From UBA7672 sp964550535 (lineage in GTDB: Bacteria; Pseudomonadota; Alphaproteobacteria; Caulobacterales; Hyphomonadaceae): a stretch of 26,895 nucleotides of DNA. Positions 15,363-23,136 of this stretch are shown here, in pieces. The stretch spans positions 1-26,895 of the forward strand of contig CAZJZQ010000034.1 in the NCBI GenBank assembly GCA_964550535.1, read 5' to 3'. A model generated the notes under the pieces. That model was not told the origin of the DNA and made no database searches. It was given only the letters and a program-made list of their open reading frames with translations. The translations under genes and the position numbers were made by a program. The number at the start of each line of letters is the position of its first letter. The first letter of the stretch is position 1.

Positions 15363-16646
15363 TCAGTCGACCTGCTTCAGCACCAAGGCTGCGTTTGTGC
15401 CCCCGAAGCCAAACGAATTGGAAAGCGCCGCGCGAACTGTCTTCTTCACCGCCTTGTGCGGCGTCAGGTTGATCCGCGCCTCGAAGCTTGGGTTGTCGAG
15501 GTTCAAGGTGGGCGGGATCACACCATCGCGGATGGCGAGCGTGCAGAAGATCGCCTCAACCGAACCGGCGGCGCCCAGAAGGTGGCCGATCGCGGACTTG
15601 GTGGATGACAGGTGCGTGGACGAAGCGGCGTTGCCCAGCACGCGCTCCACCGCCCGCACCTCGATCTCGTCGCCCGCCGGCGTCGAGGTGCCGTGCGCGT
15701 TGACGTAGTCGATCTCCGAAGCATCGAGGCCGGAGCGTTGCAGCGCCGTGCGCATCGCGCGCTCGCCGCCATCGCCGCTCTCGTCCGGCGAGGTGATGTG
15801 GAAGGCGTCGCCCGTCAGGCCATAGCCGATCACTTCAGCATAGATTTTCGCGCCGCGTTTTTTGGCGTGCTCATACTCTTCAAGCACGACAACGCCCGCG
15901 CCTTCGCCCATCACGAAGCCGTCGCGATCCTTGTCGTAGGGACGCGACGCCTTCTCCGGCGTTTCGTTGTACGAGGTCGACATGGCGCGGCAGGCGATGA
16001 AGCCGGCGTATCCGATCCGGCAGATCGACGCCTCGGCGCCACCCGCGACCATCACGTCCGCGTCGCCATACTGTATGAGGCGCACCGAGTCGCCGATGGC
16101 GTGCGCGCCCGTGGCGCAGGCCGTCACCACCGCGTGGTTCGGGCCCTTGAAACCGTATTTGATGGAAATCTGGCCGGAGGCGAGGTTGATCAACGCGCTC
16201 GGGATAAAGAAGGGCGAGACCTTGCGAGGGCCTTTCTCGTGCAGCTCCACCGCTGTCGCGGCGATGGTGGCGAGACCGCCAATGCCGGAGCCGAGCAGCA
16301 CGCCCGTCCGCACCCGGTCTTCGTAGTTGTCCGGCTTCCATCCGGAATCAGCGATGGCCTCATCGGCCGCCGCCACGCCGTACAGGATGAACTCATCGAC
16401 GCGGCGCTGTTCCTTCGCCGACATCGTGTGTTCAGGATTGAAGGAGGCCGGGTCGTCAGCGGAACCGCCGCCGCGGCCGCTCACCCACGGAACCTGCCCT
16501 CCGATCTGGCAGGCCAGATCGGAGGTATCGAACAGGTCGACTCTCTTGAGGCCTGACTTGCCGGCGATCAGGCGTTCCCACGAGGCCTCGCGCCCGTTGG
16601 CGAGCGGAGTGACAAGACCCATACCCGTGATGACGACGCGCCGCAT
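15363..16646 (-). CDS. fabF: Beta-ketoacyl-ACP synthase II
   Basis: A 427-residue condensing enzyme that elongates acyl-ACP with malonyl-ACP in type II fatty-acid synthesis. The thiolase-fold triad is visible: Cys177 in TACATGAHA, His318 in NAHGTSTPAGD, and His355 in IGHLLGAAG. The start at ATG 16646 (MRRVVITGMGLVTP) has GGGAG about six bases upstream; a TTG seven codons earlier is less likely. The GFGGTNAAL motif near the C-terminus is intact. It lies 26 bases after acpP and two before mltG. FabF rather than FabB is inferred from the adjacency to acpP and overall sequence. Confidence 0.96.
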   Translation of the reverse strand: MRRVVITGMGLVTPLANGREASWERLIAGKSGLKRVDLFDTSDLACQIGGQVPWVSGRGGGSADDPASFNPEHTMSAKEQRRVDEFILYGVAAADEAIADSGWKPDNYEDRVRTGVLLGSGIGGLATIAATAVELHEKGPRKVSPFFIPSALINLASGQISIKYGFKGPNHAVVTACATGAHAIGDSVRLIQYGDADVMVAGGAEASICRIGYAGFIACRAMSTSYNETPEKASRPYDKDRDGFVMGEGAGVVVLEEYEHAKKRGAKIYAEVIGYGLTGDAFHITSPDESGDGGERAMRTALQRSGLDASEIDYVNAHGTSTPAGDEIEVRAVERVLGNAASSTHLSSTKSAIGHLLGAAGSVEAIFCTLAIRDGVIPPTLNLDNPSFEARINLTPHKAVKKTVRAALSNSFGFGGTNAALVLKQVD

Positions 16647-16672
16647 TCCGTTCTCCCGCAGGCGCAAGGCGG

Positions 16673-16906
16673 TTAGACGCGTTCCTTGATGAACTTCACC
16701 GCGTCTCCGACGGTGCCGATCTGCTCTTGCACGTCATCGGGGATCTCGATGCCGAACTCTTCCTCGAACGCCATAACGAGTTCGACGAGGTCCAGGGAGT
16801 CAGCCCCCAGGTCGTCGATGAAGCTGGCGGTTTCGGTCACCTTCTCGGCGTCGACTTCCAGCCGCTCGACCACGATCTTTTTCACGCGCTCGATCACGTC
16901 GGACAT
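16673..16906 (-). CDS. acpP: Acyl carrier protein
   Basis: A 77-residue acidic helical-bundle protein that carries growing acyl chains as thioesters on a phosphopantetheine arm. The modified serine is Ser37 in the DSL motif (GADSLDLVEL). The start MSDVIERVKKIVVERL and the C-terminal GDAVKFIKERV are typical. AAGGAA lies about six bases before the ATG. It sits between fabG and fabF in the standard order, with a 107-bp upstream gap that probably holds its own promoter, as fits its need for high expression. Confidence 0.98.
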   Translation of the reverse strand: MSDVIERVKKIVVERLEVDAEKVTETASFIDDLGADSLDLVELVMAFEEEFGIEIPDDVQEQIGTVGDAVKFIKERV

Positions 16907-16931
16907 GTAATTTCCTTCCAGACTCTGGACC

Positions 16932-16945
16932 GGGATTTAAATCCC
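16932..16945. promoter_or_regulatory. 14-bp perfect palindrome upstream of acpP
   Basis: GGGATTTAAATCCC is perfectly self-complementary and lies 26 bases upstream of the acpP start codon, within the only sizeable gap between fabG and acpP. Its position fits an operator or a feature of the acpP promoter region. The binding factor is unknown, and I do not recognise the motif as a named regulator's site. Confidence 0.35.
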
Positions 16946-17013
16946 CAAGTCACGTTGCGGCGCGGTAACACGCCGGAATTTCTTTGACCATAGGGCAGTT
17001 ACGCCCCCGCCGC

Positions 17014-17751
17014 CTAGATCATCGCCATCCCGCCATTTACGTGCAGGGTCTGGCCAGTGACATAGGCGGCCTCATCAGACGCCAGATACGATACGGCGGC
17101 GGCGATGTCAGCACCCGAGCCCAGCCGTCCGGCCGGAATCCCCTTCAAAAGACCCTCTTTTTGGGCGTCGGCCAGCACATCGGTCATGGCGGTCGCGATA
17201 AAACCGGGCGCCACGCAGTTCACGGTGATGTTCCGGCTGGCGACTTCCTGCGCCAGAGCCTTGGAGAAGCCGATCATGCCCGCCTTGGACGCAGCGTAAT
17301 TCGCCTGTCCGGGGTTTCCGGTGACGCCGACCACGGAGGTGATCCCGATGATCCGGCCGTGCCGCCGCTTCATCATGCCCCGCATCGCCGCGCGGGCCAG
17401 CCGGAAATAGGCGCCCAGATTGACGTCAATAACGGTCTGCCAGTCCTCGTCCTTCATGCGCATCAGCAGGCCGTCCCTGGTCAGGCCGGCGTTTGATACC
17501 AGAACGTCCAGACCGCCCAGCGCCTCCTCGGCCTTGCCCACCAGTTCGGCCGTCGCCACGGGGTCCGACAGGTTGCAGGGCAGGATCACGGGAGAACCGC
17601 CGATGTCCGCCGCCGTTTTCTCCAGCGCCTCGACCCGCGTGCCGGACAGAGCCACCCTCGCGCCCTGATCGCTCAACGCCTTGGCGATGGCCGCCCCAAT
17701 GCCACCCGATGCGCCCGTCACCAGCGCGTAACGACCCGTCAGGTTGAACAT
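17014..17751 (-). CDS. fabG: 3-oxoacyl-ACP reductase
   Basis: A 245-residue NADPH-dependent short-chain dehydrogenase that carries out the first reduction in each fatty-acid elongation round. The cofactor motif TGASGGIG is at 12-19, NAG at 87-89, and the catalytic Ser139, Tyr152 and Lys156 (YAASK) are all present. The C-terminus GYVTGQTLHVNGG-type segment (AYVTGQTLHVNGGMAMI) is characteristic of FabG. The ATG at 17751 is preceded by GGAGAG; longer upstream reading is unlikely. It is flanked by fabD and acpP, which supports FabG rather than another short-chain dehydrogenase. Confidence 0.96.
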   Translation of the reverse strand: MFNLTGRYALVTGASGGIGAAIAKALSDQGARVALSGTRVEALEKTAADIGGSPVILPCNLSDPVATAELVGKAEEALGGLDVLVSNAGLTRDGLLMRMKDEDWQTVIDVNLGAYFRLARAAMRGMMKRRHGRIIGITSVVGVTGNPGQANYAASKAGMIGFSKALAQEVASRNITVNCVAPGFIATAMTDVLADAQKEGLLKGIPAGRLGSGADIAAAVSYLASDEAAYVTGQTLHVNGGMAMI

Positions 17752-17898
17752 CCATCTCTCCACTTCCGGGGAACCATACTCGGGCTTGTCCCGAGGGGCG
17801 CCGCAAAGGAACTTCCCGAGTTCCGCACATTTTCCAACCGGCATTCCCGGAATACGTTTCGCTTACTCGAGAATGCCCCAGCGCCTATGCTCCGGCGC

Positions 17899-18843
17899 TT
17901 ATCCAATCGACTTCGCAAACGCTTCCAGATCGGCCGGCGTGTTCAGCGCCGCGGTCTCCGCCTCCGGCGCATTACGCTTCACCATGCCGGAGAGTTGCTT
18001 GCCCGCGCCGGTTTCCACGAACTTCTTCACGCCGCCTTCCGTGGCCATCCACTGCACGCACTCGCGCCAGCGCACGCGGCCGGTCACCTGCTCCACCAGC
18101 AGTTTGCGAATCTCGCCGGGGCTGTCCACCGGCCGCGCCGTGACGTTGGCGACAAGCGCGGGGGAAGGCTTCATCAGAGTCGCTTCCTCCAGCGCGCCTT
18201 TCATGACCACCGCCGCAGGCTGCATCAGCGGCGAGTGGAACGGCGCCGACACCGGCAGCGCGATCGCCCGCACCCCCATCGTCTTGGCCGCCGCAATCGC
18301 GGCCTCGACGCCCGTGCTGGAACCGGAGATCACGACGTTGCCGATATTGTTGTCATTCGCCACCGTGACCACGCCCGCCTTGGAGCCTTCCGCCGCAATG
18401 GTTTCCGCGATGGCCACATCCACCTTGCCGATCAGGGCGGCCATGGCGCCCGTGCCAGCCGGCGCCGCCGCCTGCATCGCCTCGCCCCGCTTGCGCAGCA
18501 GCTTCGCGGCGTCAGCCACCGAGATCGCCCCGGCCGCCGCCAGCGCGGAATACTCACCCAGCGAATGCCCGGCCACGAAGGCGGCCTGCGAAATCTTCAC
18601 TCCGAAACCGGCCTCCAGGGCCCGCACCGCCGCGAGGCTGACGGCCATCAGCGCCGGCTGGGCGTTGGCGGTCAGGGTCAGCGTTTCGACCGGACCTTCC
18701 CAGATCAGGTTCGACAGGCTCTCGCCCAGGGCGGCGTCGACCTCGTCGAAAACCGCCTTCGCGGCCGGGAACGCATCCGCCAAGTCCTTGCCCATGCCGA
18801 CAGCCTGACTGCCCTGGCCGGGAAAAATGAAAGCAAAGGACAT
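17899..18843 (-). CDS. fabD: Malonyl-CoA:ACP transacylase
   Basis: A 314-residue enzyme that moves malonyl groups from CoA to ACP to supply extender units. The start MSFAFIFPGQGSQAVGMG is typical. The nucleophile is Ser94 in GHSLGEY, the substrate-binding arginine is Arg119 in RKRGEAMQ, and the catalytic histidine is His203 in APFHSPLM. It is first in the minus-strand fatty-acid cluster. The 147 bases to fabG contain several small hairpins (for example CTCGGG/CCCGAG at 17780-17796) but no gene. A weak promoter-like pair, TTGCGC and TAGGAA 17 bases apart, lies just upstream of fabD on the minus strand. Confidence 0.96.
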   Translation of the reverse strand: MSFAFIFPGQGSQAVGMGKDLADAFPAAKAVFDEVDAALGESLSNLIWEGPVETLTLTANAQPALMAVSLAAVRALEAGFGVKISQAAFVAGHSLGEYSALAAAGAISVADAAKLLRKRGEAMQAAAPAGTGAMAALIGKVDVAIAETIAAEGSKAGVVTVANDNNIGNVVISGSSTGVEAAIAAAKTMGVRAIALPVSAPFHSPLMQPAAVVMKGALEEATLMKPSPALVANVTARPVDSPGEIRKLLVEQVTGRVRWRECVQWMATEGGVKKFVETGAGKQLSGMVKRNAPEAETAALNTPADLEAFAKSIG

Positions 18844-19158
18844 GATAGCCTCGGAGGAATCGGGAAGATCAGCTTCCTAGAAACTAGCTCCCCCCGGCGC
18901 AAGGGACAGTGTCTGGGCGTGCGGGGAGAGGGCGCCCTCCAGAATTGAAGGCGGATGCCTCAACGGCCAAAGCAATCCTCCGTTTCACGGGAAAAGTGAT
19001 CCGCCGCCACTCTCTATCGTGTCCATCCGCCTGAAACGGCGAAGCTAAGGGCATGATAGACAAGGACTTTCGCACAAATATCGCCCAACAGGCGAGTTGG
19101 CCCGCCCGGACGCCGTCTTCCGGTCCCTCGCGATAAAGCCCGGAAAGGCCATTCCAGC
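18844..19158. other. Gene-poor stretch upstream of fabD and rpsF, with inverted repeats
   Basis: This 315-bp stretch holds no reading frame that I can support; the frames present are short, biased and unlike known proteins. It includes inverted repeats: CCGTTTCA (18980-18987) with TGAAACGG (19032-19039), and TTCCGG (19118-19123) with CCGGAA (19140-19145). The right part probably carries upstream promoter sequence for rpsF and the left part the fabD promoter. A small RNA gene is possible but unproven. Confidence 0.4.
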
Positions 19159-19186
19159 TTGATTCCCCCCCGTTTTCGCGTATAGC
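19159..19186 (+). promoter_or_regulatory. Likely sigma-70-type promoter of rpsF-rpsR-rplI
   Basis: TTGATT (19159-19164) is separated by 16 bases from TATAGC (19181-19186). Each matches four of six consensus positions, and the pair is well placed about 110 bases before rpsF, leaving a GC-rich structured leader. Judged by eye. Confidence 0.5.
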
Positions 19187-19215
19187 CCGCCACTTCCAGT
19201 GAGAGGCGGTCCTTC

Positions 19216-19267
19216 GGCCCATCCGGGCCCGGGGGATCCATCGTGACCGGTCCGCCCTTCGGACCGG
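19216..19267 (+). promoter_or_regulatory. Structured 5' leader of rpsF, possible S6:S18 autoregulatory element
   Basis: Two hairpins lie between the promoter and rpsF: GGCCC/GGGCC (19216-19220 with 19225-19229, four-base loop), and a perfect eight-pair stem CCGGTCCG/CGGACCGG (19247-19254 with 19260-19267, loop CCCTT), ending 29 bases before the rpsF ATG. Leaders bound by the S6:S18 dimer are known for such operons in other bacteria. Assigning that role here is inference; I have not matched the published consensus. Confidence 0.4.
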
Positions 19268-19296
19268 ATGCGCCGCCCCTCCAAGAAGGGATAAAA

Positions 19297-19766
19297 ATGG
19301 CACTTTACGAACACGTGGTCGTCACGCGACCCGATATCTCTCCGCAACAGGTCGACGCCCTGGTGGAGGACATCACCCGCATCATCACCGAGCGCAACGG
19401 CAAGGTCAGCANNNNNNNNNNTCCGAATACTGGGGCCTGCGCAACCTCGCCTACCCGATCAAGAAATCGCGCAAGGCTCACTACTCGCTCCTGAACATCG
19501 ACGCCCCCGGCGACGCGATTCATGAGCTTGAGCGCCGTCACCGCATCAACGAAGACGTGCTGCGTTTCCTGACCGTGAAGGTCGAGACGCTGAGCGACGA
19601 GCCCTCGCCCGTCATCGCCCGCAAAGACCGCGACGAACGCCGCAAGCGTGATGACGACGGCTTCGGCGGCGGTGGTTTCGGCGACCGTCCGCAACGCAGC
19701 TTCGGCGACCGCGACCGGGGCGACCGCCCCCCGCGCGGCCCGCGTCCTGATCGTGGCGACCGGTAG
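19297..19766 (+). CDS. rpsF: 30S ribosomal protein S6 (interrupted by assembly gap)
   Basis: Small-subunit protein that pairs with S18 on the platform. The start MALYEHVVVTRPDISPQQVD at 19297 has AAGAAGGG about six bases upstream. The frame reads to GKVS, then ten N (19412-19421), then SEYWGLRNLAYPIKKSRKAHYSLLNID in another frame, and ends after a glycine/arginine/aspartate-rich tail (about 40 residues, FGGGGFGDRP, RDRGDRPPRG). The tail is longer than in E. coli but usual for alphaproteobacteria. Family alignment needs no extra residues between GKVS-K and SEYWG, so the real gap may be as short as two bases. First gene of rpsF-rpsR-rplI. Confidence 0.95.
19412..19421. other. Assembly gap (10 N) inside rpsF
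   Basis: Ten unknown bases in a conserved part of S6. For the frames to join, the true length must leave remainder two on division by three. Alignment to other S6 proteins is satisfied by two bases. Confidence 0.95.
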
Positions 19767-19777
19767 GAGCAACGAAC

Positions 19778-20038
19778 ATGGCACAACAGAAAATCAACAT
19801 CGCCAACCTTCCCGCCCGCCGCCCGTTCGGCCGCCGGCGCAAGGTTTGCCCGTTCTCCGGCGCGAACGCTCCGGCGCTCGACTACAAGGACGTGAAGCTT
19901 CTACAGCGTTACGTCTCCGAGAAGGGCAAGATCGTCCCGGCCCGCATCACTGCGGTCTCGGCGAAAAAACAGCGCCTGCTGTCGCAGGCGATCAAGCGCG
20001 CTCGCCATCTGGCGCTGCTGCCTTACGTCGTGAAGTAG
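19778..20038 (+). CDS. rpsR: 30S ribosomal protein S18
   Basis: An 86-residue basic protein that binds 16S rRNA together with S6. The sequence holds the family pattern FGRRRKVCPFSG near residues 17-28, DYKDVKLLQRYVSEKGKI and PARITAVSAKKQRLLSQAIK, with a C-terminus ALLPYVVK. It begins 11 bases after the rpsF stop, with GGAG overlapping that stop. The lone cysteine in VCPF is a common S18 feature. Confidence 0.98.
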   Translation: MAQQKINIANLPARRPFGRRRKVCPFSGANAPALDYKDVKLLQRYVSEKGKIVPARITAVSAKKQRLLSQAIKRARHLALLPYVVK

Positions 20039-20050
20039 GAGGATCACCCT

Positions 20051-20638
20051 ATGGAAATCATCCTTCTTGAACGCGTCGAAAAGCTCGGCGCCATTGGCGA
20101 TGTGGTGAAAGTCCGCAACGGCTTCGCCCGCAACTTCCTGCTGCCGCAAGGCAAGGCGCTGCTCGCCACCGACGGCAACAAACAGCGCTTCGAGCGTGAG
20201 CGTGCGGCCATCGAGGCCCGCAACGCCAAGGCTCGCGCCGCTGCTGAAACCGACTCCAAGTCCATCGACGGCGCGGTTTACGTGCTGATCCGTCAGGCTG
20301 GCGAATCCGGCCAGCTTTACGGTTCGGTCGCGGCTCGCGACATCGCCGCCGCCGCTGCGGACGCCGGTCACGGCGTCGAGCGCCGTCACGTCGTGCTGAA
20401 CAACCCGATCAAAACGATCGGCCTGCACGAAGTCGAAGTGCGCCTGCACCCGGAAGTGGCGGTGAAGGTCCAGGTCAACGTCGCCCGCTCGCCGGACGAA
20501 GCCGAGCGCCAGGCGCGCGGCGAAAACGTGATCGAGGCGACCCTCGCCGCCGATCGCGCTGCGGCCAACGAACAGGCGAAGGAACTCTCCGACGCCGCCG
20601 CGGCCGCTGCTGCGGAACGTGGTCCGGGCGAGGGCTGA
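20051..20638 (+). CDS. rplI: 50S ribosomal protein L9
   Basis: A 195-residue protein with two globular domains joined by a long helix, bound near the L1 region of the large subunit. The N-terminal domain reads MEIILLERVEKLGAIGDVV and VKVRNGFARNFLLPQGKAL. The central helix is at about 50-80, and the C-terminal domain includes QLYGSVAARDIA and LHEVEVRLHPEVAVKVQV. The final 45 residues are an alanine/glutamate-rich extension absent from E. coli L9 but usual in alphaproteobacteria. A strong AGGAGG precedes the ATG. An intrinsic terminator follows 29 bases after the stop, closing the operon. Confidence 0.97.
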   Translation: MEIILLERVEKLGAIGDVVKVRNGFARNFLLPQGKALLATDGNKQRFERERAAIEARNAKARAAAETDSKSIDGAVYVLIRQAGESGQLYGSVAARDIAAAAADAGHGVERRHVVLNNPIKTIGLHEVEVRLHPEVAVKVQVNVARSPDEAERQARGENVIEATLAADRAAANEQAKELSDAAAAAAAERGPGEG

Positions 20639-20667
20639 TAAGGCTCTTCACGGAAGCATAAGCAGGA

Positions 20668-20692
20668 GGGGCGCTGGCGACAGCGCCCCTTT
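20668..20692 (+). terminator. Intrinsic terminator of rpsF-rpsR-rplI
   Basis: Nine-base-pair stem GGGGCGCTG (20668-20676) with CAGCGCCCC (20681-20689), tetraloop GCGA, followed directly by TTT and a pyrimidine-rich CTGCTTTC. The short T-run is normal for GC-rich genomes. Confidence 0.8.
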
Positions 20693-20729
20693 CTGCTTTC
20701 AGGATACCGGTCTGCTTTCAGGATACCGG
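20692..20729. repeat. Perfect 19-bp tandem direct repeat
   Basis: TCTGCTTTCAGGATACCGG occurs twice head to tail (20692-20710 and 20711-20729). The first copy begins in the T-tract of the rplI terminator and the second ends just before the DUF1275 frame. It may be a replication-slippage duplication or a doubled binding site. Confidence 0.85.
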
Positions 20730-20790
20730 CGTTATGCGCCACGCCGCGACTCGAAATAGGTTCGCCGGGCGCGTACAGGCCCTGGAAACC

Positions 20791-21444
20791 ATGCCAATCA
20801 GAAGCCTTTCCCTGAATGACCGTCTGCTCGTCGCCGCACTGGCCACGCTTGCTGGCTATGTCGATGGCGTGGGCTACATGGAGCTTGGCGGTTTTTTCGT
20901 CTCCTTCATGAGCGGCAACTCCACCCGGATGGGCGTCGGACTTGCCGGAAACATCGACGACGCCGTGATCGCAGCGGGCCTGATCGCGGCGTTTGTCGCA
21001 GGCGTAACCCTGGGCTCCCTGCTGGGCCATGCAGCCAAGAACCGCCGTCGCGCTGCGGTGCTCGCCTTTATCGCCGCCGCTCTGGTCATTGCGGTTTTGT
21101 TCGACAGCGCCGCGTGGCCCTTCGCGGCCGGCGCCGCGATGGCTACGGCTATGGGCGCAGAGAACACCATGTTCGAGGAACGCGGCGAAGTGCGCATCGG
21201 CCTGACCTACATGACCGGCGCGCTGGTGAAGCTCGGGCACAGCCTGGCGCTCGGTCTCAGGAGGCGTTCGCCCGGCGACTGGCCGGTCTATCTTGTGCAA
21301 TGGCTCGGCCTGTTTGGCGGCGCCGCAGGGGGCGCATGGCTGCATGTCTCCTTCGGACTCAAGGCCTTGTGGGCCGCCATCGCGGCCGCCACGCTGCTTG
21401 GCGCCATGCAGGCTCTGCGCCCCGGTCCGCGCCCCGGGTTCTGA
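20791..21444 (+). CDS. DUF1275 (YoaK-type) membrane protein
   Basis: A 217-residue predicted inner-membrane protein with about six hydrophobic segments. The family signature is near the N-terminus: GYVDGVGYMELGGFFVSFMSGNSTRMG (in part), with later segments GVTLGSLLGHAA, GAAMATAMGAENTMF and TYMTGALVKLGHSLA, matching the repeat-like half structure of DUF1275. No biochemical role is established for the family. I use ATG 20791 because the sequence becomes typical there; the frame is open from 20734. It lies between the ribosomal operon terminator and dnaB, probably transcribed alone. Confidence 0.85.
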   Translation: MPIRSLSLNDRLLVAALATLAGYVDGVGYMELGGFFVSFMSGNSTRMGVGLAGNIDDAVIAAGLIAAFVAGVTLGSLLGHAAKNRRRAAVLAFIAAALVIAVLFDSAAWPFAAGAAMATAMGAENTMFEERGEVRIGLTYMTGALVKLGHSLALGLRRRSPGDWPVYLVQWLGLFGGAAGGAWLHVSFGLKALWAAIAAATLLGAMQALRPGPRPGF

Positions 21445-21541
21445 CCGCCTGACCGGGTGCTCATGCACAGCGACAAGCAACCCGTGAGTATCTTAGAATC
21501 AAGCCGCGATTCGCAGTCCCGAAACGGGTAATAGAGACGTC

Positions 21542-23023
21542 ATGCCCAAGGACCACGACCTTCCGCCAACCACCACCGCCGCGCCGCATAACCTGTCGGC
21601 GGAAATGGCCGTGCTTGGCGCGGTCCTGTTCGACAACAACGCGCACCAGCGCGTGTCCGACTTCCTGAAGGCGGGCGATTTCTACGCTGCTGCAAACTCC
21701 AAAATCTACGAAGTCCTCGACCGCATGATCTCGTCCGGCCGCGTCGCCGACGGCGTCACCCTGCGCGAACATTTCGAGCGTGACGGACAACTCGCCGAAA
21801 TCGGCGGCGCCCGCTACCTCGCGGACCTTCTCGACAGCGCGGCCTTCGGACCGGAGGTGATGGACTATGCGCGCCTCATCCACGATCTCGGTCTGCGCCG
21901 CGAACTGATCCAGATCGGATCGGAGATCGTGCAGAAGGCCATCCGTCCCGAACTCGAAGAGACCGGCGAAGCGCAGATCGAATTCGCGGAGAAGAGCCTC
22001 TTCCGTCTCGCGGAAAAAGGCGTCGGCGCGCAGGGCTTCCAGACCTTCTCGAAAGCGCTGGCCCAGTCCATCGAAACCGCCACCCTCGCCTACAAGCGCG
22101 ACGGCAAGATCGCCGGCGTGCCGACCGGCCTCGACGAACTCGACCGCATGCTCGGCGGTCTCCACAAATCCGACCTTCTGATCCTCGCCGCCCGCCCCTC
22201 GATGGGCAAAACCGCGCTGGCCGTGAACATCGCGTACAACGCCGCCAAGGCCTGCAAGCGTTCGCCCGGCCCCAACGGCACGTTGAAAACGGATGAAGGC
22301 GCCGTGGTCGGCGTATTCTCGCTCGAAATGTCGTCCGACCAGCTCGCCGGCCGGGTGCTGGCCGATATCTCCGGCGTGCCATCCGACAAGATGCGCCGCG
22401 GCGACCTGTCCCCGCGCGACTACGAAGCGATCCGCGAGGCCGCCGCGCAGATGGAGCAGCTTCCCATCTTCATCGACGACATGGGCGGCATCTCGATCTC
22501 CCAGCTCGCAGCCCGCGCGCGCCGTCTGCAACGCACCAACGGCCTCGACCTGCTGATCATCGATTATCTCCAGCTCATCACATCGTCCGGCGGCAACAAG
22601 AGCGACGGGCGCGTGCAGGAAGTGTCGATGATCACCAAAACGCTGAAGTCCCTTGCAAAGGAACTTCAGGTGCCGGTGATCGCCCTGTCCCAGCTCTCGC
22701 GTCAGGTGGAGATGCGCGAGGACAAGCGGCCCCAACTGTCGGACCTGCGCGAATCCGGCTCGATCGAGCAGGACGCGGACGTCGTGATGTTCATCTATCG
22801 CGAAGCCTACTACCTCGAACGGCAGGAACCGAACGAGGACGACCCGAAATTCCAGGAATGGCAGGAACGGGTGAACCTGAAGCGCAACGTCGCCGAGATC
22901 ATTATCTCGAAACAGCGCCACGGCCCCATCGGCAAGGTGGATGTCGGCTTCGAGGCCGCGCGCGTCCGCTTCTCCAACCTCGACACCACCGGCCGCTACA
23001 ACAGCCTTGATGACCGGGAGTAA
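21542..23023 (+). CDS. dnaB: Replicative DNA helicase
   Basis: A 493-residue hexameric helicase that unwinds DNA at the fork and recruits primase. The N-terminal domain (HNLSAEMAVLGAVLFDN, residues 16-32) is followed by a linker helix and the RecA-like motor domain. Walker A is ARPSMGKT (217-224), Walker B is LLIIDYLQL, and the DNA-binding and arginine-finger regions include VIALSQLSRQVEMR and SDLRESGSIEQDADVVMF. A short insert (CKRSPGPNGTLKTDEG, about 238-253) precedes the FSLEMS strand; similar inserts occur in other alphaproteobacterial DnaB. A hairpin begins at the stop codon. Confidence 0.97.
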   Translation: MPKDHDLPPTTTAAPHNLSAEMAVLGAVLFDNNAHQRVSDFLKAGDFYAAANSKIYEVLDRMISSGRVADGVTLREHFERDGQLAEIGGARYLADLLDSAAFGPEVMDYARLIHDLGLRRELIQIGSEIVQKAIRPELEETGEAQIEFAEKSLFRLAEKGVGAQGFQTFSKALAQSIETATLAYKRDGKIAGVPTGLDELDRMLGGLHKSDLLILAARPSMGKTALAVNIAYNAAKACKRSPGPNGTLKTDEGAVVGVFSLEMSSDQLAGRVLADISGVPSDKMRRGDLSPRDYEAIREAAAQMEQLPIFIDDMGGISISQLAARARRLQRTNGLDLLIIDYLQLITSSGGNKSDGRVQEVSMITKTLKSLAKELQVPVIALSQLSRQVEMREDKRPQLSDLRESGSIEQDADVVMFIYREAYYLERQEPNEDDPKFQEWQERVNLKRNVAEIIISKQRHGPIGKVDVGFEAARVRFSNLDTTGRYNSLDDRE

Positions 23024-23051
23024 CTCTTCCCCCCGCTTGCGGAGGAAGAGT
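23023..23051 (+). terminator. Terminator-like hairpin after dnaB
   Basis: ACTCTTCC (23023-23030) pairs with GGAAGAGT (23044-23051), and an inner CCGC/GCGG extends the stem. It begins on the last base of the dnaB TAA. No T-run follows, so factor-dependent termination, mRNA protection or attenuation ahead of alr are all possible. Confidence 0.4.
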
Positions 23052-23136
23052 GAACCAGCCGCCCCATTCCGCCCCGCTTCCGGTTTCCGCCGAAACGCTC
23101 TAGCCATGAACTGAAGCAACTTCCTCAGGGCCAGAC

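Noticed and set aside
13555..15708. 717-codon open frame on the plus strand across yicC, mltG and fabF
   Set aside because: Antisense to three conserved genes, no recognisable motif, histidine/arginine-rich shadow composition.
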